Source: Saprospiraceae bacterium (GTDB taxonomy: Bacteria; Bacteroidota; Bacteroidia; Chitinophagales; Saprospiraceae). From it: a DNA stretch of 64,000 nucleotides. The stretch lies in the NCBI GenBank assembly GCA_016714445.1, contig JADJNF010000004.1, positions 186,001 through 250,000 of the forward strand, read 5' to 3'. The notes beneath the pieces were generated by a model, which saw nothing but the letters and a program-made list of their open reading frames with translations, ran no database searches and was not told the origin of the DNA. Both the position numbers and the translations under genes were made by a program. How positions within the stretch are numbered: the first letter of the stretch is position 1; the number at the start of each line of letters is the position of its first letter. This document shows positions 37,178 to 47,442 of the stretch, piece by piece.

Positions 37178-38653
37178 GTCAATGCCGGATTGCTGTCCGT
37201 AGTACAATCTGCCGGACTCATTATGGGAGCAAATGTCGGCACCACTGTGACAGGGTGGTTGGTTTCCTTATTTGGCTTCAAAGTCAGCCTGATTGAATAT
37301 TCTGTTCCACTATTTGCTATCGGAGTACCCATGCTTTTTGTTTACAAAGCAAAAATGAAATATTGGGGAGAATGTATCATTGGATTTTCTCTGATATTTT
37401 TAGGCCTTGGCTTTCTGAGGGATGCAGTTCCTGAGTTTACAGAACAATCATTGCTTTTTGAGTGGTTAAAAGAGTTTACCCAAAACGGAATTTGGTCCAG
37501 ATTGTTTTTTGTTGTGGTGGGTATCATCATTGCGGCGATTGTACAATCATCAAGTGTGGCCATGGCTGTTACCTTGACCATGTGTGCACAGGGTTGGCTG
37601 CCACTTGAGATCGCTGCTTCTCTTATTTTAGGTGAGAATATTGGTACCACTACTACGGCCTTGATAGCGTCCTTAATCGCAAATAAAGAAGCCAAAACAG
37701 CGTCCCGAGTACATTTTTTGTTTAACGTGATCGGAGTGATGTGGATGGTATTGTTGTTGCCCTGGTTTTTACCTGTGTTGTCTTCCTTCCTTAACTTCGC
37801 TTTTGGAACCGTCGACATTTACAATAATCATCTCGACATGACTATAGGATTGTCTGCTTTTCACACTGCATTTAATCTGATAAATTCATTGATACTGATC
37901 AATTTTATAGCTCCATTGTCAAAATTGGCATCGATCGGATTGCAAACAGAAGATACTTACTCCATAATAAAAGACAAAACAAGAATAAAGTTTTTGGAAA
38001 ACACAGGTAATATGCCTGAAATGGCTACGATTCAGTTGCAAAAAGAGACTAAAAGATTTGGAGAGATTATAATTGCCATGTCCTCTTCTTTTAAAGAAAT
38101 CATAAATACTACTGATATTAAAAAACAGCAAAAACTTATTAAAAGAACCAAACAATATGAAGAACTCACAGATCAACTTGAGGTAGAGATCACAGAGTAT
38201 ATCACACTTTTATCCAAAGAAGAAATGACTTCTCAGACCAGCCTGATATTAAGGACTATTTTAAACATTTGTAATGATCTGGAAAGAATAGCGGATATTT
38301 ACCTTCAATTATCCATGGTCCTCCAGAAAAAAATCGAAGAAAACATATATTTTATACCTGAACAGAGAGAAAAAATTAACGAGCTGGCATCTCTGGTGGA
38401 AGACGCCATCAGGATAATGAATGAAAACCTTGCTGAAACAGATTACAGAAGTGTAAAAAAATATCAGGCAGTAAAATCAGAAAAACAGATCAATCAGTAC
38501 AGAGATCTTATGCGGGAAGAACATCTTAATCGCATGGGTCAGCCAGATTACAATATAAAATCGGCAATGGTATATAATAATGTATTTCAGTCTTTGGAAA
38601 GAATAGGCGATCATGTAGTAAATGTAACGGAAGCAGTTGTAGGAGAAATTTAA
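36953..38653 (+). CDS. Na/Pi cotransporter family protein
   Basis: 566 residues from the ATG at 36953. The N-terminal membrane part has the two QSSSATT/QSSSVA repeats (near residues 63 and 201) that mark the NptA/PNaS family; the C-terminal part from about 345 is a helical PhoU-like domain. It probably takes up phosphate or controls its flux. It is complete; its first 225 bp are duplicated on the far side of the IS1634-type element. It is convergent with the metalloprotease gene. Confidence 0.9.
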   Translation: MEFGLLNVMQIAGAIGIFIYGMKLMSEGIQRAAGNQLRNTLSNLTNNKWLGFLTGFIVTGLIQSSSATTVMIVSFVNAGLLSVVQSAGLIMGANVGTTVTGWLVSLFGFKVSLIEYSVPLFAIGVPMLFVYKAKMKYWGECIIGFSLIFLGLGFLRDAVPEFTEQSLLFEWLKEFTQNGIWSRLFFVVVGIIIAAIVQSSSVAMAVTLTMCAQGWLPLEIAASLILGENIGTTTTALIASLIANKEAKTASRVHFLFNVIGVMWMVLLLPWFLPVLSSFLNFAFGTVDIYNNHLDMTIGLSAFHTAFNLINSLILINFIAPLSKLASIGLQTEDTYSIIKDKTRIKFLENTGNMPEMATIQLQKETKRFGEIIIAMSSSFKEIINTTDIKKQQKLIKRTKQYEELTDQLEVEITEYITLLSKEEMTSQTSLILRTILNICNDLERIADIYLQLSMVLQKKIEENIYFIPEQREKINELASLVEDAIRIMNENLAETDYRSVKKYQAVKSEKQINQYRDLMREEHLNRMGQPDYNIKSAMVYNNVFQSLERIGDHVVNVTEAVVGEI

Positions 38654-38679
38654 TTTTAATTTAGGAATATTCAGAACAC

Positions 38680-41600
38680 CTAATCTTCAATAGACAACAC
38701 CCCGTTTAGTTCATTGGTAAAACTCGATCCGGGAGCAATGATGATTTCATTTCCAGATATATTTCTTACAGTGACATTACCGGCATTTATCACATTGCCA
38801 AAATTATAAAATCCAGTACTGATACCGCTATTTACATAACTATCAATGATCAATGTTCCACTATTAGTAAGTGATCCGGTAACATTATTTGAAAATGATC
38901 TTACTCCAGAATACCCAATAGATATAGTTCCTATGCTGTTGTTGTAAATAATCCCCGCGTTATTTATTCCAAAGAGTGCACTGTCAAGTATATTATGAAT
39001 GGAAATGGTTCCGTTATTTGTAATGTTTCCGGAGTTTACAAGATTTAAACCGTGATCTATGGTCAGGAAGGAATTGGGACGTACTTCAAGATTTTTATTC
39101 GTCTGAATAGTGACAGACCTGGCTACCGCTGTTTGTCCGGATTCAATTATAATACGGATGCCATCAGTGCCTGACAGCACTACATTCTGACATCTTTGTG
39201 GCACCATACCGAGACTCCAGTTGGATGCAGTATGCCAGAATCCTGTACTTGCTATCCATGTATTTGTCACCGGATTAGCTATGTCATCGATCTTTCCATT
39301 ACAATTATTGTCCTTGGCATCACAGAGTTCAGGATTGCCGGGAAAAACTGTATTATCGTTATCATTACAATCTCCCAATCCCCGGCAATACCCGTCATTG
39401 TCTTCATCGCCGCCATCACCGGTGGTACAATACGTATTAAAAGAAATATTGCCTGCCAGATTTGGGTTGTTGGAAAAATTAAATGATTTCTGACAAAATA
39501 TACCGTAACCTGAAGGAATACATCCGCTCAGGTTATTATTATTGACATACAGCAAACTTAGATTTATGGATGGCAGTGTAGTTGGCAATCCTCCGGTGAG
39601 GAGATTGCCATCCAGATACAAATTTTTAAGCGTAGGAATGCTGCCAAGGTTAGATGGAATAGAGCCGGTAAAATCATTATTGCCCAGATCAATGGTGTTT
39701 AAAAAGCCGAATGAATTAAAAAAAGAAGGAAGGTTGCCCGTCAGGTTATTACCGTAAATTTTGAATGTATGAAGATAACTAATATTGGCTAATGATGCAG
39801 GTATATTATTCCCGGTAAGATTATTTGAAGGAAGATTTATGGTACTAACTCTTCCCAGCTCATTGCAGGTGATTCCATACCAGCTGCACACGTTACAATT
39901 TGTGCCAGCTGCACCATTTTGCCAGCCTGTCTTGTTGATCCATGACGGACCACCAGTCGCATTATAAAAAGACACTAACGCAGCGAAATCAGGATGACAC
40001 GGTACAGAATTATTATAGGCGCATATGTTAAAAGTGCCTTCATTATCGCTTCCATAATCCACCAGTCTGATAAAAACTACTTCCCCGGAAGTGCGACTGG
40101 TAAGGGTAAGCAACGCATGATTTAGTGCACCGGAATTATCATCACATCCGATATTTGTCAGTGAACCACAATTACCCGAGTATGCCTGAATGATTACATC
40201 TGTTAGCCCGCCCGATGCCTGAGACGTTTCGATGGTGACACTGCCGGAAGATGGTACGGTCACTTTAAACCATACATCTTTGCTGGTTCCTGAATTGCCA
40301 CATGAAAAAGCCGGCAATCCACTGGACATCGCATTTTGATTTGTAAAAGTGTAATTGCTGCAGCTATTGGTTACCGGTAGATTTATTGCATCTACGCAAT
40401 TGTCATTGATGTTAGGAAGGCTGTTGCAGGATGTACCTGTGTTACAGCTGGCATAAATAAATTTTTCATACAAAACCTGACCTGCGATGGTGCCAAATCC
40501 ATGATTCAGATTGATGCCTACACCTGCTATTAAATTGCATTTACTCATGATAGTACCTCCTCCTGCCGGCAATATAGGGTTTGCCACATTATAGCAAGAC
40601 GTGCCTTCCGGAGTTTCCTGATTATTGTTAGCATGCACATTTCCACAATCATCAATTTGTACCAAAGTATTATTCCAGACACAGGCATTGGTGTGCCTGA
40701 GACCCAGGACATGTCCCATTTCGTGCGCTACTACATAGGCATTATAAGAGTAATTTTGTTGTATTGTATTGTCTGATGTTAGGCTGGAACTTACACATTG
40801 TGGTCCTGGGTAGGACGGATAGGAATTACAAACACCTCCTATTCCATTGGATATTCCACCTCCCAATGGTCTGGTGGTCAATAAATGTGCAATGCGCCCG
40901 GTATAATTATTTTGGAGTGTATTTACAAATTGATTTCTGACTGTGCTTATGTCAGTCATGGAAGCATAAGGATCCTGTGTAGTCCAGATATTAATCTGAC
41001 TTAATACCACAGGAACATCGTGAATAGCATATATGGTAGAAACATTCAGAAAAAGTGCATTCACCCAATTTGTGGTTGCTGAAGGGGTACCAAATTGTAA
41101 GGAAGTATAACGATCTACCTCCATGTACACTTGCAGGCAATTTCCGCTTCTGGTACCTGAATGATGATGATTGGATAAAGTGTGATCAATATTTGAAATT
41201 TCTGAACTACTATGACAGCTATGTCCTTTATTATCATTTTTATTGAGCTTACTTGTATATTTTCCTTTTTCGGTCTGATAAATTTCAAAATTGCCCTCAT
41301 CACATGCAATGAGATACTGAAGTTTGCTATCGCTTACAGAGAGTGTTGCCCAGCTATTAACATCGCCCGCAATGTATCCCCGATAAAATAGGGATTCTCT
41401 GGTATCAGGAAATATTTCCTTTCCATCACCGGTTGTAATACGAAAATCAGAAGAATGGATTTCAACTTGTTCAAAAGCAAGTTTTAGTTTTTTATTATTT
41501 ACAATAATATTCTGAGAAAAAAAAGATGGTCTGTTCTGTATGAATGTTTCCAGCGTTTTTTCTGATATTTCATAATGGTCGAGGTTTATCACATCATGAT

Positions 41601-41799
41601 TATTGATGCCTTGTCTTGCAGCATTATACTTTAACAGATCAGATGATTTATCCGGATATAAGTAAAGTTTTGATTCAATAGCTTTAATATAATTAGACTT
41701 AGCTATTCTTATACTTCCTTCATTTCGCTGGCAAAACAGAAGAGAGGAAGTGAATAAAATTATGATTATAGAAATGTAGGAGAATGCACCTGAATTCAT
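38680..41799 (-). CDS. Secreted reprolysin-like metalloprotease with LRR and MopE-like motif
   Basis: 1039 residues: signal peptide, propeptide-like region, then a metzincin catalytic domain with HEMGHVLGLRH near 356-366. A beta-sandwich PPC-type region follows near 480-600, then plant-type leucine-rich repeats (NNLTGNIP-like units, about 640-790), and a calcium- or metal-binding repeat DNDGYCRGLGDCNDNDN with DNNCNGKIDD near 800-850. The rest is beta-rich. No clear type IX sorting domain is visible at the C-terminus. It is likely exported and degrades or binds protein outside the cell. This mosaic is typical of Saprospiraceae. Confidence 0.85.
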   Translation of the reverse strand: MNSGAFSYISIIIILFTSSLLFCQRNEGSIRIAKSNYIKAIESKLYLYPDKSSDLLKYNAARQGINNHDVINLDHYEISEKTLETFIQNRPSFFSQNIIVNNKKLKLAFEQVEIHSSDFRITTGDGKEIFPDTRESLFYRGYIAGDVNSWATLSVSDSKLQYLIACDEGNFEIYQTEKGKYTSKLNKNDNKGHSCHSSSEISNIDHTLSNHHHSGTRSGNCLQVYMEVDRYTSLQFGTPSATTNWVNALFLNVSTIYAIHDVPVVLSQINIWTTQDPYASMTDISTVRNQFVNTLQNNYTGRIAHLLTTRPLGGGISNGIGGVCNSYPSYPGPQCVSSSLTSDNTIQQNYSYNAYVVAHEMGHVLGLRHTNACVWNNTLVQIDDCGNVHANNNQETPEGTSCYNVANPILPAGGGTIMSKCNLIAGVGINLNHGFGTIAGQVLYEKFIYASCNTGTSCNSLPNINDNCVDAINLPVTNSCSNYTFTNQNAMSSGLPAFSCGNSGTSKDVWFKVTVPSSGSVTIETSQASGGLTDVIIQAYSGNCGSLTNIGCDDNSGALNHALLTLTSRTSGEVVFIRLVDYGSDNEGTFNICAYNNSVPCHPDFAALVSFYNATGGPSWINKTGWQNGAAGTNCNVCSWYGITCNELGRVSTINLPSNNLTGNNIPASLANISYLHTFKIYGNNLTGNLPSFFNSFGFLNTIDLGNNDFTGSIPSNLGSIPTLKNLYLDGNLLTGGLPTTLPSINLSLLYVNNNNLSGCIPSGYGIFCQKSFNFSNNPNLAGNISFNTYCTTGDGGDEDNDGYCRGLGDCNDNDNTVFPGNPELCDAKDNNCNGKIDDIANPVTNTWIASTGFWHTASNWSLGMVPQRCQNVVLSGTDGIRIIIESGQTAVARSVTIQTNKNLEVRPNSFLTIDHGLNLVNSGNITNNGTISIHNILDSALFGINNAGIIYNNSIGTISIGYSGVRSFSNNVTGSLTNSGTLIIDSYVNSGISTGFYNFGNVINAGNVTVRNISGNEIIIAPGSSFTNELNGVLSIED

Positions 41800-41902
41800 A
41801 CGTTGGTTTTACAATATTATAATACTGGTTATACTGTAAATACTGGGGATGTGTTTTTTAAACGGTTCAGGCGATGAATACCCTACCAAACATAAGGCTC
41901 AT

Positions 41903-42433
41903 TTACCATGTCTTTTCGACAGCAGGGTTTTTTACCCATTGGCTCCATTTTTTATTGTATGTATGGATTCTGTTTGAACTCTTACCTGAGTTGTCAGTAA
42001 TTTCATATCCTTCGTTTACCCATTCAAATATACTGCCGTAAAGATTGTATACTTTTTTAAAGCCTGCTTTTTTAAGTTTTGTGGCTATTTTTTCGCTTCT
42101 GTACCCTATCGAACAATAGACGATGATCTTGCTTTCTTTTGAAAGGTCGTTTACGGAATGGATTGAAAAATCATCATATCCTATAAACCTTGAACCTGGT
42201 ATATGTGATACCTTATATTCTTCAAATTCGCGGGCATCCAGAAAAATGTAATTTGATTTATTGTTGAACGCATCTTTAACGTTGATCACCGGAGACGTAT
42301 AGGACAAATAACTATCTACTTTTTTGTCAAATGCAGGGTCTGCACAAGAAGCAGTTTTTACATATTGTGCAGATACACCTGTTGCTGTCAAAATGATCGA
42401 AAAGATGAGATTCTTTTTTAAAACTCTTATCAT
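41903..42433 (-). CDS. Periplasmic rhodanese-like protein
   Basis: 176 residues with a signal peptide (to about GVSAQY). A rhodanese domain has the active-site Cys in YCSIGYRSEK near residue 106 and the DAREFEEYKVSHIPGS block. It may handle sulfane sulfur or act as a redox protein in the periplasm. It follows mvaD by 17 nt on the same strand, so the three genes DUF4294, mvaD and this one may form an operon. Confidence 0.85.
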   Translation of the reverse strand: MIRVLKKNLIFSIILTATGVSAQYVKTASCADPAFDKKVDSYLSYTSPVINVKDAFNNKSNYIFLDAREFEEYKVSHIPGSRFIGYDDFSIHSVNDLSKESKIIVYCSIGYRSEKIATKLKKAGFKKVYNLYGSIFEWVNEGYEITDNSGKSSNRIHTYNKKWSQWVKNPAVEKTW

Positions 42434-42450
42434 GGAACTTATGTATTTTT

Positions 42451-43521
42451 TTAACTGATTTTTTCAGGACCAGTTCCTACTTTGTCCCTGATTATTCTAC
42501 CTTCATTACAGTAGGGCTTCAATTCATCCTGAATAAATGAATTTACCTGATTTTCAACTTCGTCCGGATACAACACATGAACATTTGGACCAGCATCAAG
42601 CGTAAAAAACACTGGTATCGATGTTTGTTCTCTGAATTTTTTTATCTTCCTGATGACGCTCAATGTTCCTTCTTCCATAAGGATATATGAAGGATCCGAG
42701 CACATCATCAACGCATGAAGTGTCATTGCCTCATCTTCTGCAATCTTACCAAAATCAGAAATATTACCTTGTTTTAAGGCGGTTATAAGTGATTTCATGC
42801 GCTGATTTGCCTGTTGATATCTAACCGGAGCAAAAGGGTTGCCTTCCATAAGATTGTGACCGGCAGTAGACGAAACACTTTTTTCTCCTGCACTTATGAT
42901 CAGAATGTCATCATGAAAGGATTTAAAAACAGGATGAATCTGATGCCCGATACCTATGGCATATTCATCTGATGATCCCGGGATGTCTTCATGATGCCCC
43001 CACACAGCTACTTCCGGATATATGGATCTGCAGGCACTCCCACTTCCCAACCGGGAAACTTCAGAAGCTTTTAAGTAGAAATTTTCGTCAAAATTAGTTT
43101 TATCATTCAACTGATTTTCAATATCACAAAGACATAAAGCCAGTGCTGACATACCTGAAGCGGATGAAGCAATTCCACTGCTGTGTGGAAAAGAATTGCT
43201 CGTATCAATATGAATGGAGTATTTTTTGAGGAAAGTAAAATATTCATCACAAATGCTGTTTAAAAACTTTTCAACTCTGGTTGAGAATGCCTGATTTTCT
43301 TTACCATTAAATATAAAATCCAGCTCTACCTTACCTGTTCTATTTTCATCTTTGATGGTTACAAAAGTTCTGGTAGCAGCGGTACTTAAGGTAAAACTAA
43401 CGGATGAATTGCGGGGTAACTGTTTACCGTGTTTACCCCAGTATTTTATCAGTGCTATGTTTGATGGACTTTCCCACCCTGCTTTTATAGGATTACTTGG
43501 CATTTCTGTTGAGTTTGACAT
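42451..43521 (-). CDS. mvaD: Diphosphomevalonate decarboxylase
   Basis: 356 residues (or 350 from the second Met at 43503). GHMP-kinase fold with SNIALIKYWGK near 20-30, SFPHSSGIASSASG near 110 (ATP loop) and the C-terminal MCSDPSY region. The enzyme makes isopentenyl diphosphate from mevalonate diphosphate, so this organism uses the mevalonate route. Its start overlaps the end of the DUF4294 gene. Confidence 0.92.
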   Translation of the reverse strand: MSNSTEMPSNPIKAGWESPSNIALIKYWGKHGKQLPRNSSVSFTLSTAATRTFVTIKDENRTGKVELDFIFNGKENQAFSTRVEKFLNSICDEYFTFLKKYSIHIDTSNSFPHSSGIASSASGMSALALCLCDIENQLNDKTNFDENFYLKASEVSRLGSGSACRSIYPEVAVWGHHEDIPGSSDEYAIGIGHQIHPVFKSFHDDILIISAGEKSVSSTAGHNLMEGNPFAPVRYQQANQRMKSLITALKQGNISDFGKIAEDEAMTLHALMMCSDPSYILMEEGTLSVIRKIKKFREQTSIPVFFTLDAGPNVHVLYPDEVENQVNSFIQDELKPYCNEGRIIRDKVGTGPEKIS

Positions 43522-44158
43522 ATTTCAGACTGGTTTCATTTTCTATACGGTATGACACATCAAAATCCTGTAGTACAGCATCCAGTACAGGATATTGCCC
43601 TCTATTGTATCCTTCTTTCAGATCATAACTGTATAATTTTGAAAAAGCATTCCAATAGAAAGCCTTAAATCCACCTTTTAGATCTTTAATCATATGGTAA
43701 ATGGGCTGCCCCGTTTCTTTTTCAATCATTTTGATCATTATTTTTCCCTGCAGTTTAGTGAGATTGGTCAAAGGTTCTTCAAACTCTTTGGTAAGTTGTT
43801 CTTCCAGTTCTGCGATTTTCTTTTTTTTCTCCTTTTTGCTCATGTGTTGAGAAACATACTCCAGTTCCCTGAATATCCTTATGGCTTCTTTTGCATACGG
43901 ATATACCTTGGCAGCATAATTTCTGAAACGTAAATATTTACGATATTCTTCATCATTAGCAAAAGTTCTTAAAGCGGTAATACTCACATTGTCGAGGTCC
44001 ACCAAAATCAGGGTATCACCATTTTCTGTAATCAGGGCAGGATATATCTTGCCTTCAATAGATAATTTGGTCTCAATACCACCATTCGGAACCTGAACCT
44101 GACCATCAACAGCCCATACAGCATGGAGGAATAAAAAGAACAATAATAAACGATTCAT
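43493..44158 (-). CDS. DUF4294 family secreted protein
   Basis: About 221 residues from the ATG at 44158 (MNRLLLFF), which gives a normal signal peptide; the frame is open to 44188. The conserved DUF4294 block RNYAAKVYPYAKEAIRIFRE is visible near residue 90, followed by a lysine-rich coiled coil and the conserved TGQP/ALNYD-like tail. The family is confined to Bacteroidota and of unknown role. It overlaps mvaD. Confidence 0.82.
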   Translation of the reverse strand: MNRLLLFFLFLHAVWAVDGQVQVPNGGIETKLSIEGKIYPALITENGDTLILVDLDNVSITALRTFANDEEYRKYLRFRNYAAKVYPYAKEAIRIFRELEYVSQHMSKKEKKKKIAELEEQLTKEFEEPLTNLTKLQGKIMIKMIEKETGQPIYHMIKDLKGGFKAFYWNAFSKLYSYDLKEGYNRGQYPVLDAVLQDFDVSYRIENETSLKYVKLNRNAK

Positions 44159-44235
44159 CGAATGTTTTTTGATGATATTGTAACGCAAAGTTATGTCAAT
44201 TAGTTATCTCATTTGAATATCTTTAACATAACCGA

Positions 44236-44243
44236 TATATTTG
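44236..44243 (+). promoter_or_regulatory. Promoter -7 box of the OmpA-family gene
   Basis: TATATTTG is a full match to TAnnTTTG, about 114 nt before the first possible start. A second match, TACCTTTG at 44352-44359, overlaps the TTG start at 44357. Confidence 0.45.
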
Positions 44244-44356
44244 CAGAAAATATCAGGAGGATTTTACTATTAGTGTGAGAAATTTACCTTTTTTTCATTC
44301 ATTTCATATCTCTGATTTTTATTTACCTTGTTTATTTATTTAGAGCATTTTTACCT

Positions 44357-46048
44357 TTGAGAATTTTACTGATTGTAATTTCATGTCTTTTATCTTTCAA
44401 AGTATTTTGCCAGCACAGCCTGCAGAAACTCAGTTATCCGGTCAATACGGATTATCTGGATGAAATCTGTCCCGTGGTTTCTTTTGAGGAGGATATATTA
44501 TTTTTTACTCGTGTGGCTGACCGGCATTGTGAAAAGACGCTGTATGTTGACAGTATTAATGTATTTTCAACGTTCAAAACCAATGAATATGAGCAAAAAC
44601 TAAAACAGGTGTATTCCCAGATAGCTTCAATTCCTGTAGATGATCCATTGTCTTCCGGATATAACCAGGATATATGGTACACCAGGTTAGTCAATAACAT
44701 GCCTCAGGGTATATTTCATCCCGAGTACCCTATAAATGATGTCCTGCCCAATAGCATTTGTGCTAATTTTGGCAAATCCAGTACATTTTTGGTTATCAAT
44801 CAGTTTGCACCAATGGGTGGTATAGAAAGGGGATTTTCTATTACTAAAATGGAAAATCAGGAATTCACTTTTCCGGAACCAATCGAAATTCAGCATTTTA
44901 ATAAAGCAGCTTCTGAATTAAATATCACATCAAGCCTGGACTCAACAATATTGATTTTGTCTATGGATGATAGTCAGGGCATGGGCGATATGGATGTATA
45001 TGTATGTTTTAAATTGGGAAACAATAAGTACAGTTTGCCAATAAATATCGGAAAAGACATCAATACAGCGTATCGCGAATCTACTCCAATGCTGAGCCAT
45101 GATATGAAAACATTGTATTTTACATCTGACAGACCCGGAGGTAGAGGAGGCAAAGATATTTATTACGCAGAAAGGAAAGATTTTACATATACATCCTGGA
45201 CTGCCCCGATGACATTTGATCCTCCGGTAAATAGTGTTTATGATGATTCTCACCCGCACTTGCTTAAGAATAATAATATTTTTTATTTTACCTCTAATCG
45301 GGATGGTACCAGTGATATATTCCAGGCAAAACTTTTAAGAGAAAAATTACAAAAGGAAATAATTATAAACGTAAAAATTATCAATGGCGATACAGGAAAA
45401 CCCATGCCCGGAGAGCTTATATGGGGTGAAGCGTACAAACAGGAAAGACCGGGATATTTCAGATCTAAAGATGGGGTTTGCAGGTATAAGTTTTTTGAAA
45501 ATAAACCTGTAGTCTTTAAAGCCATCAATAGAAACCTGTACAGCGGAGAGAAAATAATCGATCCGCAGGAACTCATTAATCAGAATATCAGCGAGATGAC
45601 ACTGGAACTTATCCTTTACGGGGATGACCGGCCTGTCACACAAAAAGTTAAAGAAAACACAGAGCCACAAAATATAGAAAACGGACTAAGTGAGCTTGAA
45701 CTAAACAGAACGATTCTGCTCAATAATATTTATTTTGAAAGGACAAAAGCAGTTGTTTTGCCGGAATCGTATCCCACACTTCAAAAATTAGCTGATGTGC
45801 TTTTGTCCAGATCGCGCCTTTACATCAGTATTATTGGCCATACGGATAATGTAGGCGACAAAACTGCACTTAAAACACTTTCAGAAGACAGGGCCATGTC
45901 TATCAAACAGGTTCTTATTGAAAAAGGCGTTCCTGACTATAGGGTAAATACCATAGGTTATGGAGATACCAGGCCCATTGCACCCAATGATACCGAAGAA
46001 AACAAAAGCAAAAACAGAAGAGTAGAAATTAAAGTGATATCGCAATAA
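44357..46048 (+). CDS. OmpA-family protein with PD40/TolB-like propeller
   Basis: 563 residues. Signal-like N-terminus, then propeller repeats with the LSHDMKTLYFTSDRPGG and YYAERK motifs (about 250-320), a carbohydrate-binding or PEGA-like sandwich, and a C-terminal OmpA domain (about 455-563) with NIYFERTKA and IIGHTDNVG that binds peptidoglycan. It probably links outer membrane and cell wall. There is no ATG near the signal peptide; a TTG start at 44357 is used. Its stop nearly touches that of mobA. Confidence 0.85.
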   Translation: MRILLIVISCLLSFKVFCQHSLQKLSYPVNTDYLDEICPVVSFEEDILFFTRVADRHCEKTLYVDSINVFSTFKTNEYEQKLKQVYSQIASIPVDDPLSSGYNQDIWYTRLVNNMPQGIFHPEYPINDVLPNSICANFGKSSTFLVINQFAPMGGIERGFSITKMENQEFTFPEPIEIQHFNKAASELNITSSLDSTILILSMDDSQGMGDMDVYVCFKLGNNKYSLPINIGKDINTAYRESTPMLSHDMKTLYFTSDRPGGRGGKDIYYAERKDFTYTSWTAPMTFDPPVNSVYDDSHPHLLKNNNIFYFTSNRDGTSDIFQAKLLREKLQKEIIINVKIINGDTGKPMPGELIWGEAYKQERPGYFRSKDGVCRYKFFENKPVVFKAINRNLYSGEKIIDPQELINQNISEMTLELILYGDDRPVTQKVKENTEPQNIENGLSELELNRTILLNNIYFERTKAVVLPESYPTLQKLADVLLSRSRLYISIIGHTDNVGDKTALKTLSEDRAMSIKQVLIEKGVPDYRVNTIGYGDTRPIAPNDTEENKSKNRRVEIKVISQ

Positions 46049-46049
46049 T

Positions 46050-46613
46050 TCAATGGGCAAAATCCAGATTTAGCCAATCGTCCACTGTATTCAAATTTTT
46101 AAAATTTTGCAAATTAGAAGGCATATTTTTTACAATTTTTTGCTGTTTTAGAAATTGCTGAATTGACCTGCCACCAGATATGAAGTATTCTTCCAGCAAA
46201 TCAAGCACTTCTTTTTCCCAGATGGACAGCATAGGTTCGTAGTGTCCTGTACTATCATTGTAAAACATGGTGCAGCCCTTTTTGTCATTATGTTGATGTA
46301 TTAATGTTGTTATTTCGTCATCAGTTATCAAAGGTAAATCACAGGAAATTATCAGTAATCGTTCCTGAATGTATCTATGACAGGAAATGATTCCTCCCAG
46401 CGGACCTTCGCCATCAAATAGATCCTGAATGGTCGGATATTCAAATGTAAAGTGTGATTTCTGGTGTGGATTTGCTGATAAGTAAATTTTGTCACAAAAA
46501 GGAGCAATTTTTTCTGCTGCTATTTTATACAATGGCAAGTCTCCGAGAAATAACATAGATTTGTCTTGCCCCATTCTGCTGCTTTTCCCACCAATAAGTA
46601 CAACTCCGGTCAT
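46050..46613 (-). CDS. mobA: Molybdenum cofactor guanylyltransferase
   Basis: 187 residues from the ATG at 46613 (MTGVVLIGGKSSRMGQDKS, nucleotide-binding motif at 5-18). The frame open to 46721 overlaps fdhD and is not needed. SCDLPLIT near 95 binds the metal. MobA converts molybdopterin to the guanine dinucleotide form. It starts 13 nt after the fdhD stop, so both serve a formate dehydrogenase, whose structural genes are not in the window. Confidence 0.9.
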   Translation of the reverse strand: MTGVVLIGGKSSRMGQDKSMLFLGDLPLYKIAAEKIAPFCDKIYLSANPHQKSHFTFEYPTIQDLFDGEGPLGGIISCHRYIQERLLIISCDLPLITDDEITTLIHQHNDKKGCTMFYNDSTGHYEPMLSIWEKEVLDLLEEYFISGGRSIQQFLKQQKIVKNMPSNLQNFKNLNTVDDWLNLDFAH

Positions 46614-46626
46614 ATCAATTTGATTC

Positions 46627-47442
46627 TTATTGCCGGATGCGTTGGCTGCCACTATATGTGTTAAATCCGGTCTTTTTGAGAAACCCAATAAGTGTCTGCC
46701 TGTTTTCAATAGCCAGCTCAATGGCCAGACTGGATGGTGCTCCGACAGCAGCTATCACAGGGATACCCGCCATGGCAGCTTTTTGTACCAGCTCAAAACT
46801 TGCTCTGCCACTGAGCAATAATATGTGTTCGTCGAGTGGCAATCTCCCTGCCATGAGTGTGTGACCAATCAGTTTGTCAAGTGCATTGTGTCTTCCTACA
46901 TCTTCGCTATGAAAGAGATATCTGCCGTCAGGTGTAAATAAGGCACAGGCATGAAGTCCCCCGGTCAATTCAAATGCCGACTGAACAGTTAACAACCGCT
47001 CTTGCAGGGTAAATAATATATTGTCGTCGACGATAATATTTTTGCGTGGGGGAATGTACATGGATTTTGCTGTGATGGCGTCTATGGATGCTTTTCCGCA
47101 TACACCACAACTCGAAGTGCTGTAGAAATTTCTTTCCATCGACTCCGCCTGAATGATAAAGCCATCTTCTGGTAAAACATCCACCGTATTTTCATCTTTT
47201 TGTTTAACATCTGCAATGGCATTGTAGTCATTTATAAGGCCTTCGGTAAATAAAAATCCCAATGCCAATGCCACATCATCACCGGGAGTACGCATAGTAA
47301 TACTGACTGGTTTTCCTTTGACCTCAATTTGTAATGGGGCTTCTACGGCAACAAAATCCTGAAAAGAAGAAACTATTCCTGTTTTATTTCTTTGAATCGT
47401 GACTTCCTTTATCTGTGATTTATGTCTGCCATTGTCAATCAT
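46627..47442 (-). CDS. fdhD: Formate dehydrogenase accessory sulfurtransferase
   Basis: 271 residues from the Met at 47442; an alternative start at 47493 would overlap the upstream gene more. The CGVCG active-site motif lies near residues 112-116; EDVGRHNALDKLIG and LLSGRASFELVQKA are the other family blocks. FdhD transfers sulfur from IscS to the molybdenum cofactor of formate dehydrogenase. It is in an operon with the DUF7009 gene before and mobA after it. Confidence 0.92.
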   Translation of the reverse strand: MIDNGRHKSQIKEVTIQRNKTGIVSSFQDFVAVEAPLQIEVKGKPVSITMRTPGDDVALALGFLFTEGLINDYNAIADVKQKDENTVDVLPEDGFIIQAESMERNFYSTSSCGVCGKASIDAITAKSMYIPPRKNIIVDDNILFTLQERLLTVQSAFELTGGLHACALFTPDGRYLFHSEDVGRHNALDKLIGHTLMAGRLPLDEHILLLSGRASFELVQKAAMAGIPVIAAVGAPSSLAIELAIENRQTLIGFLKKTGFNTYSGSQRIRQ

